NCBI GenBank assembly: GCA_002420235.1
Contig: DIHQ01000146.1
Span: 1-11,640, forward strand
Direction of reading: 5' to 3'
Source of the DNA: Flavobacteriales bacterium UBA5692
GTDB taxonomy: Bacteria > Bacteroidota > Bacteroidia > Flavobacteriales_D > Sanyastnellaceae
Length of the DNA: 11,640 bases
The notes beneath the pieces are model-generated. The model was not told where the DNA came from. It saw only the letters and a program-made list of their open reading frames with translations, and did not search any database. The position numbers and the translations under genes are program-made. Shown here in pieces: positions 1 to 6,154 of this stretch (position 1 is the stretch's first letter; every line of letters begins with the position of its first letter).

Positions 1-465
1 TGGTGGCCCTTTCAGTGCCCTACCTTCGTAACCCCTCCATTTGCTGGTTATGTCAGTGGCCACTCGACATATTCGCGCGCTGCCGCTGAGGTAATCACCC
101 ACGCCACTGGCTCACGCTACTTCCCGGGAGGTTTAGGCACTTACGACGTGGAAGCGAATAACTTCTTGGCGTTTGAATCCGGTCCTTCGGAGTCGTTTAC
201 GTTGCAGTGGGCCACCTACCGTGACGCGGCCGACCAATGTGCACTCAGCCGTATCTGGGGAGGAATCCATCCTCCGATGGACGATATCCGAGGCAGGGTC
301 ATCGGTTCACAAGTCGCTGACCTAGCCATTGCAGCATATGAACAGGAGGCTGAGAATCTCCTAACATCAGTGGTTTGCCCTGAGGATATAGATGCCAACG
401 GGAATATTGGTACATCCGATCTCTTGCTCCTGCTATCGAAGTACGGGGAGAATTGCGAGGAATGA
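1..465 (+). CDS. Vanadium-dependent haloperoxidase / PAP2-superfamily enzyme, C-terminal part (5' truncated by window edge)
   Basis: The frame is open from base 1 to a TGA at 463-465, leaving 154 residues; the real start is upstream of the window. The fragment carries the C-terminal active-site signature of vanadium haloperoxidases and PAP2 phosphatases: SGHSTYS (His21 of the fragment) and SRIWGGIHPPMDD (Arg84 and His90). The Arg-to-His spacing of six matches Arg490/His496 of the fungal chloroperoxidase, where the His ligates vanadate and the Arg holds the oxyanion. Such enzymes oxidise halides with H2O2, but members of the fold can also be acid phosphatases, and halide specificity cannot be read here. 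After the catalytic domain comes a single EF-hand/dockerin-like tail (residues 126-154) like the one ending the GH81 enzyme next door, which suggests export. It converges on the DUF6150-type gene, with 19 bp between the stop codons. Confidence 0.85.
   Translation, partial: WWPFQCPTFVTPPFAGYVSGHSTYSRAAAEVITHATGSRYFPGGLGTYDVEANNFLAFESGPSESFTLQWATYRDAADQCALSRIWGGIHPPMDDIRGRVIGSQVADLAIAAYEQEAENLLTSVVCPEDIDANGNIGTSDLLLLLSKYGENCEE
376..462 (+). other. C-terminal single dockerin/EF-hand-like module of the haloperoxidase
   Basis: The last 29 residues begin CPEDIDANGNIGTSD and continue with a Leu run and KYGENCEE. The loop has Asp/Asn at positions 1, 3 and 5, Gly at 6, Ile at 8 and Asp at 12, as in type I dockerin calcium loops. 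Two Cys bracket it 26 residues apart. It aligns without gaps to the end of the GH81 protein encoded on the other strand. Cellulosomal dockerins have two such loops; only one is present here, so binding to a cohesin is not implied. Confidence 0.75.
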
Positions 466-484
466 AACATATACGGCTCCGCCG

Positions 485-841
485 TCAATACATTAAGTGC
501 CTCTTCTTTTGACTGAGCCACTTCGCCTTGGAGGCATACTCGACGAAGAAAATCTTGAGGTCCGCCTGAGACGCGTAGTCAACAAAAAAGACTTTCTTTT
601 CCGCCTGTGAGGCGTAATCCGTCCAGAACCAATGTCCCTCATTGCCCACAGCACGACTAGCATAGTCGACTTTGAAGACGCACAAATCTGCTTGTGAGGC
701 GTACTCAACGACAAATAGTTTCACGTCCGCCTGCGAAGCGTACTCCACTGTAAATACCTTTTGAGAAAAAGAATGGAGGACGCATCCCATAAACATCAAG
801 ACAAGTGACCAGCGCATGGAATCAAAGCCGATTATTCGCAT
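485..841 (-). CDS. DUF6150-type six-repeat beta-strand protein (family of a reported 7(1)-knotted fold)
   Basis: A 118-residue protein with an N-terminal signal-like stretch (about residues 9-27, WSLVLMFMGCVLHSFSQ) and then almost nothing but repeats. Each repeat is a short aromatic/hydrophobic strand ending in [ED]YAS[QRK]A; in the fourth the acidic residue is Asp. The Tyr of the six copies falls at residues 34, 47, 60, 76, 89 and 102. The spacing is 13-13-16-13-13 because GNE is inserted after the third copy. This pattern matches my memory of DUF6150, for which a very compact 7(1) knot has been reported; that recall needs checking. The biochemical role is unknown to me. The ATG at 841 overlaps the last 10 bases of the GH81 gene; the ATG at 817 (ninth codon) would give a cleaner signal peptide and a 14-bp gap. 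Either way it is very likely co-transcribed with the glucanase. Confidence 0.8.
   Translation of the reverse strand: MRIIGFDSMRWSLVLMFMGCVLHSFSQKVFTVEYASQADVKLFVVEYASQADLCVFKVDYASRAVGNEGHWFWTDYASQAEKKVFFVDYASQADLKIFFVEYASKAKWLSQKKRHLMY
515..760 (-). repeat. Six coding repeats of about 39 bp (YASQA units)
   Basis: This stretch encodes the six strand-turn units of the DUF6150-type protein, each about 13 codons (39 bp), with one 16-codon interval in the middle. On the plus strand the units are visible as recurring gcctg(t)gag(a)cgcgta-like blocks. The copies have diverged at the DNA level although the YAS[QRK]A turns are kept, so the repeat is maintained by selection on the protein rather than by recent duplication. 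Confidence 0.85.
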
Positions 842-3552
842 GCATCACCAAATACAGCCAATAACGCTAGCAAGTCGTTCACTGTAATGACGCTGTCGCC
901 GTCAACATCGCCCGGACATGTGATCTCCATGGTAATATCACAACTCCCGTCATCCATGGTCGCTAGCGGATTATAATTTGTCGCCGAGTCATAGGTACAG
1001 CCCAACACGTCATTCTCATCGCAAATGCCGTTGTTGTTGAAGTCATTCACACACGGGTCGCCACTATCACCCCCGTCACCATCGCCTTCACCATCGCTCG
1101 GACACGCGTCACAGCTGTTAAAGCACACCAAGGCCACATCGGCATTGCCGTCGGCCGGCACAATAAAATAGCGGTTGGTGAACTCACCGGTAGTGAGGGT
1201 GCACGCCCCGTCGATTACCGGGTCAAAATTTTCCGCATGATCCCAGTTGCCGTTGATGAATTTATATTCGAGTGCGCCGGGCCCCACGTCAAGTACCACT
1301 TCATAAATCCCGTCACCTTCCGGGTCGTTCATAGCGGTGCATGTTCCACACCATCCGTCGATGCTTCCGCCGGTCACGTAAACACCGCCTTGCAGTGTCT
1401 CTTGCGACATATCAACTTGAAGCCGGATACCGTCGACTGTATCGGCACCACCATCATCGCTGCCGCCACCGCCGTTTCCACCAAGCGCTTCATCAATACC
1501 CGGGCGGGTGGCCAACCAGTACAAGGTGTTGGTTTCCGTATTGCCGTCGTCGTATCCCGTCAAGGTCTGACATTCATTCCAACCCGCTGCCGGATCAATT
1601 ACAGCATGCGCCATGTATACGAATCCTTTCCATCCCTCACCAATGTTCGGATTATTTAAGGCCGTTACGAGAACCGGGTATTCCTCTTCGATCCAGCCTG
1701 GCTCGAGCAATTCTTCGGTGATCGGAGTAAACGGCAGCATCTGAATGCAGTGAATGAACTCGGTATTCGCACCAAAAAAGGTGCCGTAATCAACCTTGGT
1801 GCTCCACAACACACCGACCACCTTGTTCGAGGCAAACGGCTCTTCGTAAATACCGTCGTTCGAGTCCACTTGCCAGTATTGCTGCGTGGATCGGATTTCG
1901 GTGGCCAGCATCAATCGGCCCAGATCCCGCAGACGGTCGTTGCCAGTGGCAAGCCCGTAGAGGTATAAGCTGTACCAGGCATTCACCGCTTCAGATGTGC
2001 TTTCCTGGTTGCGTCCGTCCCCAAATTCAAAGAGGCCCGATGCCCACGAATGGCCAACAAACCAATCCTTGTTGCGCATGAACGTGTAGTGCGGATCGGA
2101 AGCAGCAGGATTGGCCAAGTTGCGCACAAGGTGCATGACCTCATCGCCCCACTCGGCTGCCCACTCAGGGCTATCCTTGGCCATTACTGCCGCCGCGTAC
2201 AGGAAATATCCGTAGTGGAAATGGTGGTCATTGTAAACCCCTTGGTCAAAACTGCCACCAGAAGTAGTGATGATGCCTCCCCACGTTTCATCGTAACGCA
2301 GTGGATCGCTATTGGTGGCGTTGAGCCAAGGGTGTAGGGCATTTCCAAGGTTGGTCCGGTAACCGGCTGCAAGAGCCGTTTCGTTGAGCTCGTCAGCGAT
2401 GACCGCCATACGGCCGACAGCAGCAAGCTGCTTCGCACCGAAGTACGTATCATTGGCGTTGATAGGCCAATCGGCATCTGCCGCCAAGGCGTCCCGTACA
2501 TCTTGCTCCAAGGAAGGCGCAATACCATTTGGCGATTCGAATCCGATTGTTGTCAACGACTCAGTCATGTGCCAGGCTCCACCCAATACCAATGGCAAGT
2601 TGCCTTTGATGGTGGGGTACGCCGTTCCCGCCTCGGGCGTTTCCTGCAGGACTGGCAAATGATGCGGAAGAGCGCACTGCAGAACTTGCGTCGCAGATGC
2701 TTCGCTCATGCTTGCGAGTTCCCAATTGAAAACCAATTGAGCTTGGTCGCCTGTGGCAGTTGCTGTGACGGCTCCTCCAGTAGGATAGGTGTCAGCATGG
2801 GCATCCAGTAAGGCTGTCGATGTGGTGACGTCGTTACCGGAGACGACGGCCATCCGCAGAACGCCGCTCCACTGGCTCGGACCGAGCAGCGTATTGTTGC
2901 CAGCGTACGCTAGGGTGAGGGGTTCTGACGCATAGAGCACCCACGTTTGGCCATTGTTCAGCACCAATTCAAATCGGTCATCGGTAACGGTTGCGTTGGG
3001 ACTAGCGCCGTTGATACTAAGAATGGCGTGAATGGTGCTCACTTCCGGTGTCAATCCACTGTATACCGCGGTGAGGTATGGCATACCGCGAACCACAGGC
3101 GCCTGCAATGTTCCCAAACCTGCACTCCATTCAACCGTTACCGAAAGAGGGTCATAGTCGACAACTTGGTGCTCCGCAAGGGATTCGCTGGAACCCAGTG
3201 TCCAATTCGAGACGAATGTCGAAATGACGAAAGTCTCACTCGTCACCTTACCGGGCATACAACCGCTGAGACCGTCAGTCGAACACTTCACGAGATACGG
3301 TAGCGAATTGGCCACACCCGTACCCGCGTTAAGAACGAAGTTTTCCCACCACGCATTCGTAGGCAGCGGAGCATCGGTTGAACCCCAGCGTGCCGTCGGT
3401 TCCTGAACGGAAGTAATGGAAGCGAAGGTCGGCGCATCGGTACTAAGTGGTACGTCATCCAACAAAGAGATGGGCACTTGGGCCACTGCAATTTCGGAGG
3501 CGAAACATAAAGCCAATCCAGCAAATGCAAGGGGAATTTGGTCGAACTTCAT
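832..3552 (-). CDS. Secreted multidomain GH81 endo-beta-1,3-glucanase (laminarinase)
   Basis: This 906-residue exported enzyme is expected to cut beta-1,3-glucans such as laminarin or callose. Order of parts: signal peptide (1-24, cleavage near AVA-Q25); GH81 catalytic region (about 40-690) with the family hallmarks LPTNAWWENF (63-72), YNDHHFHYGYF (440-450) and DWFVGHSWASG (496-506), then NQESTSEAVN; a Gly/Asp linker; a starch-binding-like beta-sandwich (about 706-800, with YKFINGNWDHAE); a second acidic linker (about 816-832); a Cys-rich module with an EF-like loop and GCTYDSATNYNP (836-871); and a dockerin-like tail (879-906). By analogy with Thermobifida Lam81A, Asp442 is the likely acid, and Glu517 and Glu521 (four apart) include the base. 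It starts with ATG and diverges from the metalloprotease across 45 bp. The repeat-protein gene overlaps or directly follows its stop. Bacterial GH81 enzymes usually lack this set of tail modules. Confidence 0.93.
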   Translation of the reverse strand: MKFDQIPLAFAGLALCFASEIAVAQVPISLLDDVPLSTDAPTFASITSVQEPTARWGSTDAPLPTNAWWENFVLNAGTGVANSLPYLVKCSTDGLSGCMPGKVTSETFVISTFVSNWTLGSSESLAEHQVVDYDPLSVTVEWSAGLGTLQAPVVRGMPYLTAVYSGLTPEVSTIHAILSINGASPNATVTDDRFELVLNNGQTWVLYASEPLTLAYAGNNTLLGPSQWSGVLRMAVVSGNDVTTSTALLDAHADTYPTGGAVTATATGDQAQLVFNWELASMSEASATQVLQCALPHHLPVLQETPEAGTAYPTIKGNLPLVLGGAWHMTESLTTIGFESPNGIAPSLEQDVRDALAADADWPINANDTYFGAKQLAAVGRMAVIADELNETALAAGYRTNLGNALHPWLNATNSDPLRYDETWGGIITTSGGSFDQGVYNDHHFHYGYFLYAAAVMAKDSPEWAAEWGDEVMHLVRNLANPAASDPHYTFMRNKDWFVGHSWASGLFEFGDGRNQESTSEAVNAWYSLYLYGLATGNDRLRDLGRLMLATEIRSTQQYWQVDSNDGIYEEPFASNKVVGVLWSTKVDYGTFFGANTEFIHCIQMLPFTPITEELLEPGWIEEEYPVLVTALNNPNIGEGWKGFVYMAHAVIDPAAGWNECQTLTGYDDGNTETNTLYWLATRPGIDEALGGNGGGGSDDGGADTVDGIRLQVDMSQETLQGGVYVTGGSIDGWCGTCTAMNDPEGDGIYEVVLDVGPGALEYKFINGNWDHAENFDPVIDGACTLTTGEFTNRYFIVPADGNADVALVCFNSCDACPSDGEGDGDGGDSGDPCVNDFNNNGICDENDVLGCTYDSATNYNPLATMDDGSCDITMEITCPGDVDGDSVITVNDLLALLAVFGDACE
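835..918 (-). other. C-terminal single dockerin/EF-hand-like module of the GH81 enzyme
   Basis: The final 28 residues begin CPGDVDGDSVITVND and end FGDACE. The loop has Asp at positions 1, 3, 5 and 12 and Ile at 8, with Ser instead of Gly at 6. Cys879 and Cys905 bracket it with the same 26-residue spacing as in the haloperoxidase. Its position at the extreme C-terminus after a linker fits an attachment or sorting function, but this is inference. Confidence 0.75.
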
Positions 3553-3597
3553 GATGTAATATACTTCAAATTAATGCGCTCTTCCTAACTTGAACGC
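3553..3597. promoter_or_regulatory. Short divergent intergenic region between the glucanase and metalloprotease genes
   Basis: Only 45 bp separate the two start codons, so the promoters must overlap each other or the coding ends. For the plus-strand gene the best candidate is TTTG at 3537-3540, a 19-nt spacer and TATACTTC at 3560-3567, which matches four of the six fixed bases of the Bacteroidota -7 box (TAnnTTTG). For the minus strand the box TTAATTTG lies at a plausible distance but has one mismatch and no clear -33 partner. Neither is strong. Confidence 0.3.
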
Positions 3598-5235
3598 ATG
3601 GCCCCTTCGCTCCGCTTTGTTCTGCTGTCTTCGTTCGCACCCCTTTTGTTTAGCCCCACTTCAAAGGCCCAATCGCGGCAACACACATTCCCCACCCATT
3701 ATATCCTGCATACCCTGCACGCCGATATCTTACCCTTGTCACGATTGGAAAAGCAAGCTCTTGCAGATACCGTCATTGAAGGCGAGGTCATCGCCACCCA
3801 ATCTTACTGGAAGGACAACCGCATTGCCTCCTCGCTCACAATCAAATCCAATACCGACACCTCGGTGTATGACGTGCGATTGATTGGCGGCGCATTCGAC
3901 GATATAGGATCATTTTACACCGGTGAGATGTACCTGAATACAGGTGCGATGGGAAGCTTCTACCTACGTGGAAGTCAAGTCGAAGGTTGGAATCCAGCCT
4001 GCGGTGTTCAATCTTACGAGCCTCATCAGCGCAGAGCATTGGCGATGGGATTCAATCGCAACATGGTCGAATTGAGCATGGATTGGGCCGCCGGAAACGG
4101 CATGGAACTTTTGACCATAACAGGTTCAGGATTCGGGAATACACAAGGTAATGGCTACGTGACATTTGAGACTGGCAACGGATACTACAACGCTGACGAC
4201 GCAGCCAACTTCAACTACCCGGAGTGGTCGAATACGTCCATCACTATCGAAGTGCCGCAAGCCCAATCCAACCGCGTCAGGGTTGTCACAAACGACGGTA
4301 ACACTTTTGAATCTAACGACTCGCTGCACATCCGCTACAATCTTGACTCAGAACCTTTCAGCCCTTATGGCTATACCCATCTCTACAACAATAACGGCGC
4401 CGGCAACTACCTCTTCCACGTCAACGAATCAATCTTTAACGTGCCAGAGCGGCTTGAAGCAGTTCAGCGGACCTTGGATGATTTTGTCTGCAAAACCGGA
4501 GTGAATTTTCAACTCAACGACATGCCCACCTCTTTGGGTTGGGACTTGGGTGACGGTCAGAACACCATCACATTCGATACCCCGGAGAATCCTCTCGCAC
4601 CAGGCACGGTTGGCTATTGCAACACGTTGTGGTGGAGTTGCATTCTCGGCGACATCACCTTTTACGTAGCAGGGGAAATAGACATTGTTCTCAATTCGAA
4701 TTTTGATTACGATTATAGCACTGGCTGGCCCGAAACCGGTCAGACTAAATTTACATACGTCCTCATGCATGAAATGGGCCACGCCATGCGCCTTGGCCAT
4801 GTTAACGAATGGGGCGAAAGCATGTACCCGACCGTTACAGATTGGCCCTCCCAAAATTGGCATGTGCGCGATACAATTTCAACCAACGACCGGCTTGGCG
4901 TGTCACACGCCGTAGATATCGCATCCACATTTACATTCAATGCCTGCGGAATCTCAACAATGCATCCGCTGGAGATCGATTGTGAAACAGAAGCTGCGCT
5001 GACAGAATCTACAGAGGCAACAGCTCAAGTACCCTACCCCAACCCTTTCAATAACTTTATAGCCTTGCCATCTGCTGAAGCCATTTGGACGCTGATGGAC
5101 GTCAACGGGAGCCTGATTAAACGTACATCCTCCAAATGCTCGCGCATCGAAACCGAAAGACTGCCTAAAGGAAGTTACCTATTAAGAAGAACGGACAATT
5201 ACGTGTCCAGAACGTATCGGCTGATTAAGGATTAA
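3598..5235 (+). CDS. Secreted matrixin-like zinc metalloprotease with IPT/TIG domain and type IX secretion tail
   Basis: This 545-residue protein is probably an exported endopeptidase. Visible parts: signal peptide (1-24, ending KAQ); an N-terminal region I do not recognise (about 30-165); an IPT/TIG-like beta-sandwich (about 167-247, TITGSGFGNTQGNGYV); a metzincin catalytic domain (about 265-450) with HEMGHAMRLGH (His391, Glu392, His395, His401) and the Met-turn ESMYPT with Met409; and a C-terminal sorting-like domain (478-545) starting YPNPFNN with LMDVNG and LPKGSYLL motifs, typical of type A T9SS cargo. The eight-residue step from the third zinc His to the Met-turn Met equals that of vertebrate matrixins (HSxDPxALMYP). 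The usual Gly at position 8 of HExGHxxGxxH is Arg here. The gene ends 9 bp before the converging pirin gene. No propeptide Cys switch was recognised. The natural substrate is unknown. Confidence 0.9.
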   Translation: MAPSLRFVLLSSFAPLLFSPTSKAQSRQHTFPTHYILHTLHADILPLSRLEKQALADTVIEGEVIATQSYWKDNRIASSLTIKSNTDTSVYDVRLIGGAFDDIGSFYTGEMYLNTGAMGSFYLRGSQVEGWNPACGVQSYEPHQRRALAMGFNRNMVELSMDWAAGNGMELLTITGSGFGNTQGNGYVTFETGNGYYNADDAANFNYPEWSNTSITIEVPQAQSNRVRVVTNDGNTFESNDSLHIRYNLDSEPFSPYGYTHLYNNNGAGNYLFHVNESIFNVPERLEAVQRTLDDFVCKTGVNFQLNDMPTSLGWDLGDGQNTITFDTPENPLAPGTVGYCNTLWWSCILGDITFYVAGEIDIVLNSNFDYDYSTGWPETGQTKFTYVLMHEMGHAMRLGHVNEWGESMYPTVTDWPSQNWHVRDTISTNDRLGVSHAVDIASTFTFNACGISTMHPLEIDCETEAALTESTEATAQVPYPNPFNNFIALPSAEAIWTLMDVNGSLIKRTSSKCSRIETERLPKGSYLLRRTDNYVSRTYRLIKD

Positions 5236-5244
5236 CTAACGTTA

Positions 5245-6042
5245 TCACCAATGCATCGGCACCTCAATCAAAAGGATGCGTGAATCTTCTAATGCGGCAA
5301 TTTCGATGCTGGGGGTGTTCCAGATTCCAAGGCCATCGCGGCGTTGGGCTGTCCTGCCGTCGATTGTGACTGAGCCCTCCAGAATAAAGGCGTAGACGCC
5401 TTGGTCATGGCCGTGTAACGAATACAACTGCTTGTAACCGGCATCCCAGGAACCGAGACTCAACCACGCATTTTGATGTATCTCAACCCCTTCCACCCCC
5501 TCAGGACTGACAATTGCTAACAGGTCGTTGTGCTCCAAGCTGCGGTCAAAATCCTGCTGGTCATATCTCGGCTGTAGACCCTTTGCAGTTGGGTAAATCC
5601 AGATCTGTAGAAACCGCACGTGACTCCCGTCATTTTTGTTTTTTTCCGAGTGCACGATGCCCATACCTGCGGACATGATTTGAACGTCACCTTGACGGAT
5701 AACCGCCGTATTACCCATGCTATCCTCATGCTCGAGTTCGCCCTCGAGGGGAATGCTGATAATTTCCATGTTGTCATGACGGTGATGGGGAAATCCACCG
5801 CCACCAGCTACAAAATCATCATTCAAAACACGCAAAGCTCCGAAGTGCATGCGATCCGGGTTTTGCCAACTGGCAAAACTGAACGAGTGGTAGGTGTCGA
5901 GCCAACCGTGGTCGGCGTGGCCGCGGGTATTCGCAGCGTGGTAGATATGTTGTGCTTGGTTTTCCATGAAAAAAAGGCGAGTGGTAACTGTACCGAATAG
6001 GACAACTGCACCAAGGAGTAGAATGTTCCGAACCGTCATCAC
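5245..6042 (-). CDS. Pirin family bicupin (YhhW/quercetinase-like) with possible N-terminal membrane anchor
   Basis: This cupin protein carries the pirin metal site: HHRHDNMEI supplies His87 and His89, and IVHSEKN supplies His131 and Glu133. These align with the four ligands of E. coli YhhW (HPHKDMEI and HSE). The N-terminal core reads NTRGHADHGWLDTYHSFSF, as at the very start of YhhW. Pirins are mostly cytoplasmic, and some oxidise quercetin; the substrate here is unknown. The frame begins with GTG (6042), then ATG (6039), adding 25 residues with a hydrophobic stretch (7-25, ILLLGAVVLFGTVTT) before Met26 (ATG at 5967), the start expected from homologues. A GGGTGA sequence lies just upstream of 6039, whereas nothing like an RBS precedes 5967. 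The extension is therefore either a real anchor or an untranslated leader. It converges on the metalloprotease and diverges from the lipoprotein gene. Confidence 0.9.
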   Translation of the reverse strand: MMTVRNILLLGAVVLFGTVTTRLFFMENQAQHIYHAANTRGHADHGWLDTYHSFSFASWQNPDRMHFGALRVLNDDFVAGGGGFPHHRHDNMEIISIPLEGELEHEDSMGNTAVIRQGDVQIMSAGMGIVHSEKNKNDGSHVRFLQIWIYPTAKGLQPRYDQQDFDRSLEHNDLLAIVSPEGVEGVEIHQNAWLSLGSWDAGYKQLYSLHGHDQGVYAFILEGSVTIDGRTAQRRDGLGIWNTPSIEIAALEDSRILLIEVPMHW

Positions 6043-6045
6043 TTC

Positions 6046-6098
6046 ACCCGCTAACAGTGGTTATGCACTGTTTGGAGCAACCGTAAATTAAAGCGGGT
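6046..6098. promoter_or_regulatory. Nested inverted repeats upstream of the pirin start
   Basis: Two perfect 7-bp inverted repeats are nested. The outer arms are ACCCGCT (6046-6052) and AGCGGGT (6092-6098). The inner arms are AACAGTG (6053-6059) and CACTGTT (6066-6072) with a 6-nt loop. The left arms are directly adjacent, so both stems could stack. In the minus-strand transcript the GGGTGA that could serve as ribosome site for the start at 6039/6042 falls in the 3' arm of the outer stem. The inner palindrome alone could instead be an operator. It touches a possible -33 box of the divergent gene. Confidence 0.45.
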
Positions 6099-6106
6099 AA
6101 ATTTTG
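6071..6106 (+). promoter_or_regulatory. Candidate Bacteroidota promoter of the NTF2-like lipoprotein gene
   Basis: TTTG at 6071-6074 and TAAATTTTG at 6098-6106 resemble the -33 and -7 boxes with a 23-nt spacer. The -7 box has one T too many against TAnnTTTG, and the spacer is at the long limit. Transcription would start about 40 nt before the ATG at 6155, similar to the leader of the receptor gene. Weak support. Confidence 0.35.
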
Positions 6107-6154
6107 AATTAGCGGAGGAAAAACCAACCTTGCGATTCATTATAAATTAAACCA

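Noticed and set aside
466..484. Expected bidirectional terminator between the convergent haloperoxidase and repeat-protein genes
   Set aside because: The 19-bp gap has no inverted repeat with adequate arms and no T-run.
1237..1659. Long plus-strand open frames antisense to the glucanase gene
   Set aside because: The minus-strand frame carries clear GH81 and accessory domains; the antisense frames have no recognisable protein and reflect codon bias.
5237..5244. TAACGTTA palindrome between the convergent protease and pirin genes
   Set aside because: Eight bases of AT-rich symmetry without loop are too little to call a terminator or operator.
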